Positions 6,021 to 13,102 of a stretch of DNA of 33,843 bases are shown here, in pieces. Each line of letters begins with the position of its first letter. Position 1 is the first letter of the stretch. The stretch comes from Streptomyces sp. NRRL F-6492 (lineage in GTDB: Bacteria; Actinomycetota; Actinomycetes; Streptomycetales; Streptomycetaceae). Below the pieces are notes generated by a model, which saw nothing but the letters and a program-made list of their open reading frames with translations, was not told the DNA's origin and did not search any database. A program made the translations under genes and the position numbers. The stretch is from positions 1 to 33,843 of the forward strand of contig NZ_LGEG01000263.1 in assembly GCF_001280125.1 (NCBI RefSeq), given 5' to 3'.

Positions 6021-7438
6021 CCAACCGGTCCTACAAGGTCCGGTTCCGGACGACCGAGGTCTACAAGGGGAAGCGCGGCACGACCTACACCGTGCGCTGG
6101 TCGGTCAACGGCCAGCGCCACGGAGAGACCTTTAAGACGAGCGCTGCCGCAGACTCCTTCCGTGCCACCCTCCTCGTCGCCGCCAACAACGGCGAGCCCT
6201 TCGACCAGAACACTGGCCGTCCGGTCTCCCACGCGGCGCCGGCGGCCGGGACCACCTGGTACGACTTCGCCCTGCAGTACGTCGACATGAAGTGGCCCCG
6301 GATCTCGGCGAATAACCGCATCAGCACCGCCAAAGCCCTGACCAAGGCCACGCTCGCGCTCCTGCGGACCGAGCCCGTCCAGTACGAGGGCGTCGACGTC
6401 CGCAAGGCGCTGCGCGAGTACGCCTTCAACAAGAACCGCCGCGACGAAGCCCCGCCCGAGCACCGGGCGATCCTGGCGTGGATCCGTCGCAACTCGCTGC
6501 CGATGAGCGCCTGGGAGGACAGCAAGCACATTGACGCCGTCCTCCATGCCCTCGACACCATGCTCGACGGCACGCCGGCCGCCGCCAGCTCGGCCAAGCG
6601 CTACCGCCGGATCCTGAACGTCGTGCTCAACTACGCCGTCCGCCAGAACGTCCTCCAGTCCAACCCCATGCCCAAGGGGAAGGGCGAGAACACCGCCCCG
6701 AAGACGTCCGGCGCCGTCGACAAGCGCTCCCTCCTCAACCCGCACCAGGTGGCTGCTCTGCTCACCTGGATCGCCGCCCGCCCCCGCACCGGCCACCGGC
6801 TCATGGCGTTCTTCGCGACCCTCTACTACGCGGGGCTGCGTCCCGAGGAAGCGGTCGCGCTACGGGTCGATGACGCCGTCCTCCCGGCGACCGGCTGGGG
6901 CGAGCTCCGCGTGCACACCGCCGAGCCCGAGGTCGGCAGCCACTGGACCGACGACGGCGAGGTCCACGAGACCCGCGACCTCAAGGGCCGGGCGTCCGGT
7001 GACACCCGCATCGGCCCTGTCCACCCCGCCCTGGTCGTGATCCTCCGTGCCCTCGTCGCCCGCGACGAACTCAAGCCCGGCGATCTCCTCTTCCCCGGCG
7101 AGAAGGGCGGCCTCCTCGCCGGCTCCGTCTACCGGCGGGCCTGGAGCAAGGCCCGCGAGGCCGTCCTGCCCGCGCACGAGTTCAAGTCGCTCGTTGGCAA
7201 GCGCGTGTACGACCTCCGCCACACCTGCCTCACGACCTGGCTCAACAACGGCATCCCGCCCGCCCAGGTCGCCGACTGGGCGGGCAACAGCGTCCCTGTC
7301 CTGCTCTCCACCTACGCCCGCTGCATCACCGGCCAGATCGCCGAGCTCCAGCGACGCATCGAAGGACCCCAGACACTCCCCGCAGGCGTCGGCTCCCCGG
7401 CTCCCAGGGCTGCCTCCGGTGCGCGGCGTGGTGGCTGA
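6017..7438 (+). CDS. int: Tyrosine site-specific integrase
   Basis: A 473-residue recombinase for site-specific integration and excision of the element. It has an N-terminal arm-type region (RTTEVYKGKRGTTYTVRWSV), a SAM-like core-binding domain in the middle, and a catalytic domain from about residue 245. Catalytic residues are R275 (YYAGLRPEEA), R401 in YDLRHTCLTTWL, and nucleophile Y433 in STYARC. The first box-II histidine is replaced by tyrosine (Y398), and the GHS before the nucleophile reads GNS; both changes occur in streptomycete integrases, so activity is still likely. The GTG start overlaps the excisionase stop. The attachment site of such enzymes is normally close to the gene but could not be located. 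Confidence 0.92.
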   Translation: MTNRSYKVRFRTTEVYKGKRGTTYTVRWSVNGQRHGETFKTSAAADSFRATLLVAANNGEPFDQNTGRPVSHAAPAAGTTWYDFALQYVDMKWPRISANNRISTAKALTKATLALLRTEPVQYEGVDVRKALREYAFNKNRRDEAPPEHRAILAWIRRNSLPMSAWEDSKHIDAVLHALDTMLDGTPAAASSAKRYRRILNVVLNYAVRQNVLQSNPMPKGKGENTAPKTSGAVDKRSLLNPHQVAALLTWIAARPRTGHRLMAFFATLYYAGLRPEEAVALRVDDAVLPATGWGELRVHTAEPEVGSHWTDDGEVHETRDLKGRASGDTRIGPVHPALVVILRALVARDELKPGDLLFPGEKGGLLAGSVYRRAWSKAREAVLPAHEFKSLVGKRVYDLRHTCLTTWLNNGIPPAQVADWAGNSVPVLLSTYARCITGQIAELQRRIEGPQTLPAGVGSPAPRAASGARRGG

Positions 7439-7619
7439 GGTCGTGGAACTCCGAGCCGAAGCGCTGAAGGAGAACGACCGGCTCAAGGCCGACAACGAGG
7501 TACTCGTCGGCGCACTGCACTAGGTCGTGATGGAGAACCGCCAGCTCCGCCTTCAGCTGGCCGAGAGGCCCGACAACCTCTGGGGCCTCCCGACCCAACC
7601 GCGGCCTGCAGCACGGTGA
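7431..7619 (+). pseudogene. Short coiled-coil ORF interrupted by an amber codon
   Basis: GTG at 7431 (inside the end of int) opens a frame whose product begins MAEVVELRAEALKENDRL and continues with heptad-like Leu/Glu/Asn spacing to VGALH, then TAG at 7521-7523. The same frame goes on with VVMENRQLRLQLAERPDNLW to a TGA at 7617-7619, continuing the coiled-coil pattern. One base change thus splits what looks like one 62-residue coiled-coil protein. No ribosome site is clear. I do not know the function. Confidence 0.45.
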
Positions 7620-7685
7620 GGCCACAGGGAGACAAATCGAGCGGAGTTGTCAGAGGCGGGCGCTACCCTCAGATCTAGCTCAAAG

Positions 7686-7728
7686 AGGACCCCGGCGGCG
7701 TCGAGGTCGACGGGCACCGGGGTCTCTC
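7686..7728 (+). terminator. Hairpin after the integrase region
   Basis: GACCCCGG (7688-7695) pairs with CCGGGGTC (7717-7724). AGAG before and CTCT after extend the stem with one bulge. The loop is long (21 bases) and itself contains GTCGAGGTCGAC. It lies beyond the last plus-strand ORF of the int group and before the OLD gene, which suits a terminator. Interval 7620-7857 otherwise shows no gene. Confidence 0.4.
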
Positions 7729-7857
7729 CTGATTGGCATCTGGAACATACCTCGAACGCAACGCCGAAGGCACCCAGTGCCGCGCCGTTGTGACCACCGC
7801 CTCTCGACCTGGCACGCCGGGCCTCTCGCACACGTGAGGAAGGACCCACCAGGCAAG

Positions 7858-9786
7858 ATGCACCTGATCAAGGCACACATCACCAACTACCGGTCCGTCG
7901 AAGACTCCGACATATTCGACATCGAGGAAGACGTCACCTGCCTCGTCGGGAAGAACGAGTCGGGCAAGACGACCCTCCTCCAGGCGCTCTTCCGGCTCAA
8001 CCCCGTGGAGGCCGTCACCTTCGACGAGGTGGTCGACTTCCCCGCCCGCAAGACCCGCGAGCGGAAGCAGATCCCGGCCGGCCAGAAGATCCCCGTGGTC
8101 CGGGCCACGTTCCGCTTCGACGACGCGGAGATGAAGGCCATCGCGGAGGAGCTCGGCCCCAAGGCCATGAAGAGCCCCGAGTTCGACGTCGTCATCGGCT
8201 ACCGCGACAACACCCAGACCTTCACCTTCTCCCACGACGAGTCCGAGGTCGTCAACCACCTGCGCTCCGCCTTGGACCTTCCGGCTGTAGCCGCCAAGGC
8301 CCTCGGGAGGGCGAAGACCGTCGCGGACCTCCTCGATACCTTCGACGAGCTGGATGAGCTTCCGTCCGACGCCACCGCGCTGGCCGACCGCATCCGCGGC
8401 TGGCGCAACGGCAGTCTCGGGTGTCACCTCATCGACCAGTACGCCAGCCCGTCGATGCCGAAGTTCGTCTACTTCGCGGACTACGACACGATGCCGGGCA
8501 AGGTCGCCCTGCCCGATCTGATCCGGCGGCGAGCGTCCGGAGATATCACGCGCGGTGAGCGAGCTCTGCTGAGCCTGCTGGACATGGCGGGAGTTTCGCC
8601 GGAGGAGTTCCAGGACTCCGACCAGCACGAACGGCTCATCCGGGAACTGGAGAACTCCGGCAATGTCATCTCGGACGAGGTCTTCGACTACTGGTCACAG
8701 AACACCGAGCTGGAAGTGCAGCTGAAGGTCTTGGCCCCTGAGACCGGAGCCCTGCCGCCCTTCGACGAGGGACCGATCCTCCAGGTCCGCGTCTTCAACA
8801 CCCGGCACCGCGCCTCGGTGCCGTTCGACGAGCGGTCCCGCGGCTTCGTGTGGTTCTTCTCCTTCCTCGCCTACTTCAACGAGCTGGAAGCGGCGGGCAG
8901 CACTGACCTGATTCTCCTCCTGGACGAGCCCGGCTTGTCCCTTCATGGCCGGGCCCAGGAGGACCTGCTCCGTCTCATCGACGAGCGCCTTGCCCCCAAG
9001 CACCAGGTCCTCTACACCACCCACTCCCCGTTCATGGTCGACCCCGACAACCTCCAGAGGGTCAGGACGGTCATGGACTTGGAGCGCGGCGGAGCGAAGG
9101 TCTCCTCGGAGATCTTCAAGGCCGACGAGGACACCGCCTTCCCGCTCCTGACCGCGATGGGTGTCGAGATGACCCAGACGCTGTTTGTGGGCGAGCACAC
9201 CCTGCTCCTCGAAGGCCCGAGCGACCTGATCTACCTCGATGTCCTCACCGACGTCGCCGAGGCAAACGGCTCCACCGGACTCGATCCTCGCTGGGTGAAG
9301 ACCCCCATCGGTGGCTCCGGCAAGCTGTCTACCTTCGTGACCCTGCTGGGCGCGAACAAGCTGAACGTCGCCGTCCTTGTCGACTCCAGCACCAAGGACG
9401 TCGGGGCCGTTCAGCGCCTCCGAGACAACGACCAGCTTGCCAAGAACGGCCTCGTCGAGATCAGCGAGTTCACCGGCACGGGTGATGCAGATGTCGAGGA
9501 CCTGTTCGACCGCGACTTCTACCTCGACCTCGTCAACCGTGCCTACGCGGACCAGCTCACCACCCCGATCGACACCGCGGAACTCAACGCCAAGGACCCC
9601 CGCGTCGTCCGGCAGATCGAGACGGTGTTCAAGAAGCGCAAGATTGCCACTCGGTTCAACCACTACAAGCCGGCTGCCGTTCTCCTCCGCGAACAGGCAG
9701 CGCTCGCTCCGCGCATCGACGCGGCAACGATCACGCGCGCCGACCAGCTGTTCACGCGACTCAACTCCCTGCTCCCCAAGCGCTAG
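7858..9786 (+). CDS. OLD-family ATP-dependent endonuclease (AAA ATPase plus TOPRIM)
   Basis: A 642-residue protein with an SMC/ABC-like ATPase and a C-terminal TOPRIM nuclease. Motifs in order: Walker A GKNESGKTTLLQAL (about residues 32-45); DERSRGFVWFFSFLAYFNEL ahead of Walker B LILLLDEPGLSLH (about 350-362); the D-loop/H-loop region YTTHSPFMV; then the TOPRIM acidic motif LLLEGPSD (about 450) and VAVLVDSS (about 503). OLD proteins include phage-defence nucleases such as P2 Old and GajA of Gabija. No GajB helicase, reverse transcriptase or other partner is adjacent, so a single-gene system is the reading. The ATG at 7858 is chosen over upstream frame because the fold begins MHLIKAHITNYRSVE. 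Its place between int and a tRNA gene suggests element cargo. Confidence 0.87.
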   Translation: MHLIKAHITNYRSVEDSDIFDIEEDVTCLVGKNESGKTTLLQALFRLNPVEAVTFDEVVDFPARKTRERKQIPAGQKIPVVRATFRFDDAEMKAIAEELGPKAMKSPEFDVVIGYRDNTQTFTFSHDESEVVNHLRSALDLPAVAAKALGRAKTVADLLDTFDELDELPSDATALADRIRGWRNGSLGCHLIDQYASPSMPKFVYFADYDTMPGKVALPDLIRRRASGDITRGERALLSLLDMAGVSPEEFQDSDQHERLIRELENSGNVISDEVFDYWSQNTELEVQLKVLAPETGALPPFDEGPILQVRVFNTRHRASVPFDERSRGFVWFFSFLAYFNELEAAGSTDLILLLDEPGLSLHGRAQEDLLRLIDERLAPKHQVLYTTHSPFMVDPDNLQRVRTVMDLERGGAKVSSEIFKADEDTAFPLLTAMGVEMTQTLFVGEHTLLLEGPSDLIYLDVLTDVAEANGSTGLDPRWVKTPIGGSGKLSTFVTLLGANKLNVAVLVDSSTKDVGAVQRLRDNDQLAKNGLVEISEFTGTGDADVEDLFDRDFYLDLVNRAYADQLTTPIDTAELNAKDPRVVRQIETVFKKRKIATRFNHYKPAAVLLREQAALAPRIDAATITRADQLFTRLNSLLPKR

Positions 9787-9979
9787 ATGAACCGAGGGTA
9801 GGAGAGGATCTGGCCTGGCCGGGGCGTCGCTGCGTACCGGCCAGGCGCAGGGCCGCCACGTACTCGTCGATCACCTCGTCCGCCTCGGTCCCTTCCCATG
9901 TCGGAAGCAGCGCCTCTGGGATGAGCGCGTAGCGGGCGAAGCCGGTGCTGGCGAGCCAGGTGGTCATGCGGCGGATCAT
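9761..9979 (-). CDS. Small hypothetical protein, possibly a remnant
   Basis: From ATG at 9979 the product is 72 residues. The middle (TTWLASTGFARYALIPEALL, then PTWEGTEADEVIDEYVAALR) uses Streptomyces-like codons with G/C thirds and looks like real coding sequence. The last 20 residues run into the 3' end of the convergent OLD gene and look unselected. No ribosome site is clear. I do not recognise the family. It may be the C-terminal remnant of a larger gene. The rest of 9787-10157 shows nothing else. Confidence 0.3.
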   Translation of the reverse strand: MIRRMTTWLASTGFARYALIPEALLPTWEGTEADEVIDEYVAALRLAGTQRRPGQARSSPTLGSSSAWGAGS

Positions 9980-10157
9980 CACGCCCACAGCCGACAGGCG
10001 CTGAGAGGGCCGCGATACCGGATCAGAGAGGCTCGGCCACGGCCGGGCCCCTCTGCCGTGCCAGTTCGCCGGAGGCAGACAGGGAAGAAGCCCGAGGGAC
10101 TGGAGACGTCCCTGCGGCCATGTCAACGTAGACGACCGCCCAGAACCTCAGCCGCAT

Positions 10158-10928
10158 GGAGGCGCCCTGTACCGACAGCACCACGATGACTCCTTCCTCC
10201 CCGACCCGATCTACTGGGTCACCCCTCGCCACCTGGCAGGCGACGACGAGGCTCTCGCCGACCAGGTGGGCGTGGTCCTCACGTCCGCAGGCTGGCGGAT
10301 GTGGCCGACCGCCCGTGACACCCTCCTCTACACAAGCCCCGACGGGCTGTGCGGCGCCGAGTGGACGCGCGCCGCCTGCTCCTTCGAACTGGGAGACCTT
10401 CCGGTTGCCTGGCAGGTCTCGGCTCGGACCTGTCCGACCAGCGCGCTGGCGGAATGGAACGCGTACTTCACCGCCGGCGCCCCCCCATGAGGCGCTGACC
10501 GACTTCCTTCTCGCCCTCGACGCCCGTACGGAACTGGCGGTCTCCTTCTACGGCCCCGAGACGTCGTAGCGGCGGTCTGCGCCCAGGGGTGGGCTCACGA
10601 TATCGACCGTCCGCACAGTGCCGCCCTCGCTCCCGGACTCTCGGCCGGCATCTCCTTGAAGGAGGTGCCCCCGCTCGTCCGCGATGCCGACCCGCGGCCC
10701 GAAAGGTTCGGCTGGCAGGCGTGGGCAGAGCCCGTCGTCGGGGATCCGTACCTGTGGTGCACCAGCTTCAGCAGCAGCGTGCCGCATGACCTCGTCGCGA
10801 TCTTCGCCTCCTCGCTCGCCTCGCCGTACCCCGTGCAGTGTTCCTGCCTGCCCGCGGGAGTCGAGGGACGACTGACGGTCGTCCGGCCCGGGGTTGACCG
10901 ACAGGGAAGAGCGAGTGGGGCGGAGTGA
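10158..10928 (+). pseudogene. DUF317-domain protein gene, frameshifted
   Basis: The reading matches the streptomycete DUF317 family: DPIYWVTPRHLAGDDEALAD, WPTARDTLLYTSPDGLCGAEW, then HEALTDFLLALDARTE, and PPLVRDADPRPERFGWQAWA followed by GDPYLWCTSFSSSVPHDLVA. No start codon stands in the first frame. The frame breaks at a run of seven C (10480-10486; one C too many, giving TGA at 10488) and returns to the original frame at 10566-10580, where one base seems missing beside TAG. The end is TGA at 10926-10928. Either the gene is decaying, or two sequencing errors fall within 100 bases. The role of the family is not known to me. Confidence 0.75.
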
Positions 10929-11085
10929 AGCGGGCAGTGGGCGGCCTAAAACTTCGGGCCGTTTTCGGGCCGAACGGTCGCCGGAGGCCGCCCTTGGCCG
11001 GTTTCAGCCGGACAGATCAAGCCATCCACGGGCCGCCCCAGGCGCCCCCACCGCCGGACCGAAAACCACCCCTGACCAGTAGAAA

Positions 11086-11107
11086 GGACCCTCCCGAGGG
11101 AGGGTCC
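11086..11107 (-). terminator. Rho-independent terminator of the tRNA-Arg gene
   Basis: Arms GGACCCTCC (11086-11094) and GGAGGGTCC (11099-11107) form a perfect 9-bp stem with a 4-base loop. On the minus strand a short TTTCT tract follows. It begins nine bases after the tRNA 3' end, so it is very probably the tRNA terminator. Confidence 0.85.
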
Positions 11108-11115
11108 CGATCTTG

Positions 11116-11188
11116 CGCCCCCGGCAGGACTCGAACCTGCGGCCAAGTGCTTAGAAGGCACCTGCTCTATCCACTGAGCTACGGGGGC
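11116..11188 (-). tRNA. tRNA-Arg (anticodon UCU)
   Basis: A 73-base cloverleaf on the minus strand. The acceptor stem is GCCCCCG with CGGGGGC plus discriminator G, the D arm GCTC/GAGC, the anticodon loop CTTCTAA (TCT at 11155-11153), and the T arm GCAGG-TTCGAAT-CCTGC. It decodes AGA/AGG, rare codons in Streptomyces. CCA is not encoded. The 3' end faces the mobile-element genes, the usual orientation for a tRNA used as an attachment site, but no second copy of its end is in the window. Confidence 0.96.
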
Positions 11189-11481
11189 CGGGTGGTGGCC
11201 GTGTGGCCAGGAGCCCCTGGTGGGTGGGGTGTGGCCTGCCGGGACAAGGATAGGGCTCCGATCGCCTTGGCCCGGTTGCTTCACCTGCGTGGCACGATGT
11301 GTAGGTTCGGTGAAGCGGAACGATAATCGCAGGCAGGTGCGATTCGCGCAGCGCTTTTCGCATCGCTCGGGGCGGGTGTTGTGCACTCGTTATGCCCCGT
11401 CTTCCGGTCACCGCCCTTTTCTTCGGCGCGCAGGGCCCCCATACGCTTCAAAAACACTCATAAATTGGGCATTCTTCGCAT
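11189..11481. other. Divergent intergenic region, tRNA-Arg and dynA
   Basis: These 293 bases hold no convincing ORF. They must contain the tRNA promoter (minus strand) and the dynA promoter (plus strand). The last 40 bases before dynA are markedly A/T-rich (CAAAAACACTCATAAATTGGG). I could not place a -35/-10 pair or a known regulator box with confidence. Confidence 0.6.
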
Positions 11482-13101
11482 GTGGTGACCTTGGACGAAC
11501 GGCCTCAGCTGATCGACGCACTCTCCGCCCTGCGCGACCGTGTCGCCGCCGTGCGTCTCCCACTCCCCCTCCCCGGCGCGGACCGCGCCCGCCAGAACCG
11601 GGTCGAGCTGCTCGCCCAACTCGACGACTACCTGGTGCCACGGCTGAAGGACCCCGACGCCCCGCTCCTCGCCGTCGTCGGGGGATCCACCGGGGCCGGG
11701 AAGTCCACGCTCGTCAACTCCCTTGTGGGACGGCGCGTCAGCGAGGCCGGTGTGCTCAGGCCCACCACCCGCACCCCCGTCCTCGTCTGCCACCCCGAGG
11801 ACCACCACTGGTTCGCCGGCATGCGGGTCCTCCCGCAGCTCACCCGCGTCTGGCTGCCCCAGGCCGACGAGGACCACCCCGTCGACGAGCCCGCCCCCGA
11901 GGACAACGCCCTCCGCGTCGAGACCTCCTCCTCCCTGCCCCGGGGCCTCGCCCTGCTCGACGCCCCCGACATCGACTCCCTCGTCGTCGAGAACCGCCTC
12001 CTCGCCGCCGAGTTGATCTGCGCCGCCGACATCTGGGTCATGGTCACCACCGCCTCCCGGTACGCCGACGCCGTCCCCTGGCACCTGCTCCGTACCGCCA
12101 AGGAGTACGACGCCACCCTCGTCACCGTCCTCGACCGCGTCCCCCACCAGGTCATCGGCGAGGTCTCCCGCCATTACGGCGCCCTGCTCGACCGGGCCGG
12201 GCTCGGCGACGTGCCCCGCTTCACCATTCCCGAACTGCCCGAGTCGACCGGCGGCGGCAGCGGGCTGCTGCCCGACAGCGCCGTCGCCGCCCTCCGCGGC
12301 TGGCTCGCCCACCGCGCCGAGGACCCAGCCGCCCACCAGCAGGCCGCCGACCGGACCGCCTTCGGCGTCATCGACTCCCTCGACACCCGGCTGCCCGAGC
12401 TGGCCGGCGCGGTCTCCGCCCAGTACGCCGCCGCCGTCCGCCTCGGCGGCGTCGTCGAGGCCGCCTACCGCGAGCAGGGCAGACGGGTGCGCAAACAGCT
12501 CGGCCGCGGCGCCGTCCTCGCCGGCGACGCCCGCGCCCGCTGGCGCGCCTACCCCCGCGACAGCACCGCCGACGAACTCCTGGACGCCCTCGCCGAGTCC
12601 CTCGCCGCCCTCCTCCACTGCGCGGTCTCCGCCGCCGAGGAGCGGGTGCGGGACGGCTGGCGCCACGAGCCCGCCGCCGAGGCCCTCGGCCCGGTGCGGA
12701 CCTGCGCCGACCGGGAGACCGGGGAGCGGATCGGCGTCGAGGTGCGCCGCTGGCGCCGCGAACTGGAGGAACTGGCCGACGAGGAGGTACGGACCGTGGA
12801 GCGCCCCGCCGGAGCCCGCGGCGCCCTGCCCGAGGCCGACACCGTGGCCGCCCTCCTCGCCGCCTCCCTCCTCGGCGGCCGCCGCACCCGGCCCGCCGGC
12901 GAACGCCTCGCCGAACTCCTCGGCGCCCAGGTCGCCCTGCGCCTGCGCGACAAGGGCGGCGAACTGGTCCTCGCGTACGTCGACCGCGCCCTGCACGCCG
13001 AACGCGACCGGCGCCTCGCCCCCCTCGACGCGCTCGACGTGACCCCCGAGCCGCAGGCGGAGCTGATCGCCGCGCTCTCCGTACTGCAGAAGGAGAAGTG
13101 A
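11482..13101 (+). CDS. dynA: Dynamin-like GTPase DynA
   Basis: A 539-residue dynamin-like GTPase. It has P-loop [10 protein letters not shown] (residues 67-76), a switch threonine in RPTTRT, a G3-like LLDAPDID in which the usual glycine is replaced by Asp, and long helical regions after the G domain. In Streptomyces a pair of such proteins, DynA and DynB, stabilises FtsZ rings at sporulation septa, and the pair is encoded next to ssbB as here. The start is GTG at 11482 (a second GTG follows). The next gene begins one base after its stop, with AAGGAG inside the end of this gene. The assignment rests on fold, pairing and synteny known from S. venezuelae/S. coelicolor. Confidence 0.85.
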   Translation: MVTLDERPQLIDALSALRDRVAAVRLPLPLPGADRARQNRVELLAQLDDYLVPRLKDPDAPLLAVVGGSTGAGKSTLVNSLVGRRVSEAGVLRPTTRTPVLVCHPEDHHWFAGMRVLPQLTRVWLPQADEDHPVDEPAPEDNALRVETSSSLPRGLALLDAPDIDSLVVENRLLAAELICAADIWVMVTTASRYADAVPWHLLRTAKEYDATLVTVLDRVPHQVIGEVSRHYGALLDRAGLGDVPRFTIPELPESTGGGSGLLPDSAVAALRGWLAHRAEDPAAHQQAADRTAFGVIDSLDTRLPELAGAVSAQYAAAVRLGGVVEAAYREQGRRVRKQLGRGAVLAGDARARWRAYPRDSTADELLDALAESLAALLHCAVSAAEERVRDGWRHEPAAEALGPVRTCADRETGERIGVEVRRWRRELEELADEEVRTVERPAGARGALPEADTVAALLAASLLGGRRTRPAGERLAELLGAQVALRLRDKGGELVLAYVDRALHAERDRRLAPLDALDVTPEPQAELIAALSVLQKEK

Positions 13102-13102
13102 C

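Larger units (their letters stand above)
101..11115. mobile_element. Putative integrated mobilizable element (AICE-like)
   Basis: A relaxase, MobC, membrane protein, DnaC-like ATPase, rep-like protein, XRE regulator, excisionase and integrase lie in one block, with divergent transcription meeting near 5185-5411. This is the gene set and order of actinomycete integrative elements, except that no FtsK/TraB-type DNA translocase is seen. The right limit is placed at the 3' end of the tRNA-Arg gene because such elements commonly use tRNA 3' ends. I found no duplicate of the tRNA end inside the window, so this limit is a guess. The left limit is hidden by the IS element and the window edge. Confidence 0.5.

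Noticed and set aside
7858..9786. Gabija system (GajA)
   Set aside because: The nuclease fits the OLD group, but no UvrD-like GajB helicase gene is adjacent on either side.
11116..11188. attL/attR pair based on the tRNA-Arg 3' end
   Set aside because: No second copy of the tRNA 3' half was found near the integrase, the IS end or elsewhere in the window, so no attachment site is annotated.
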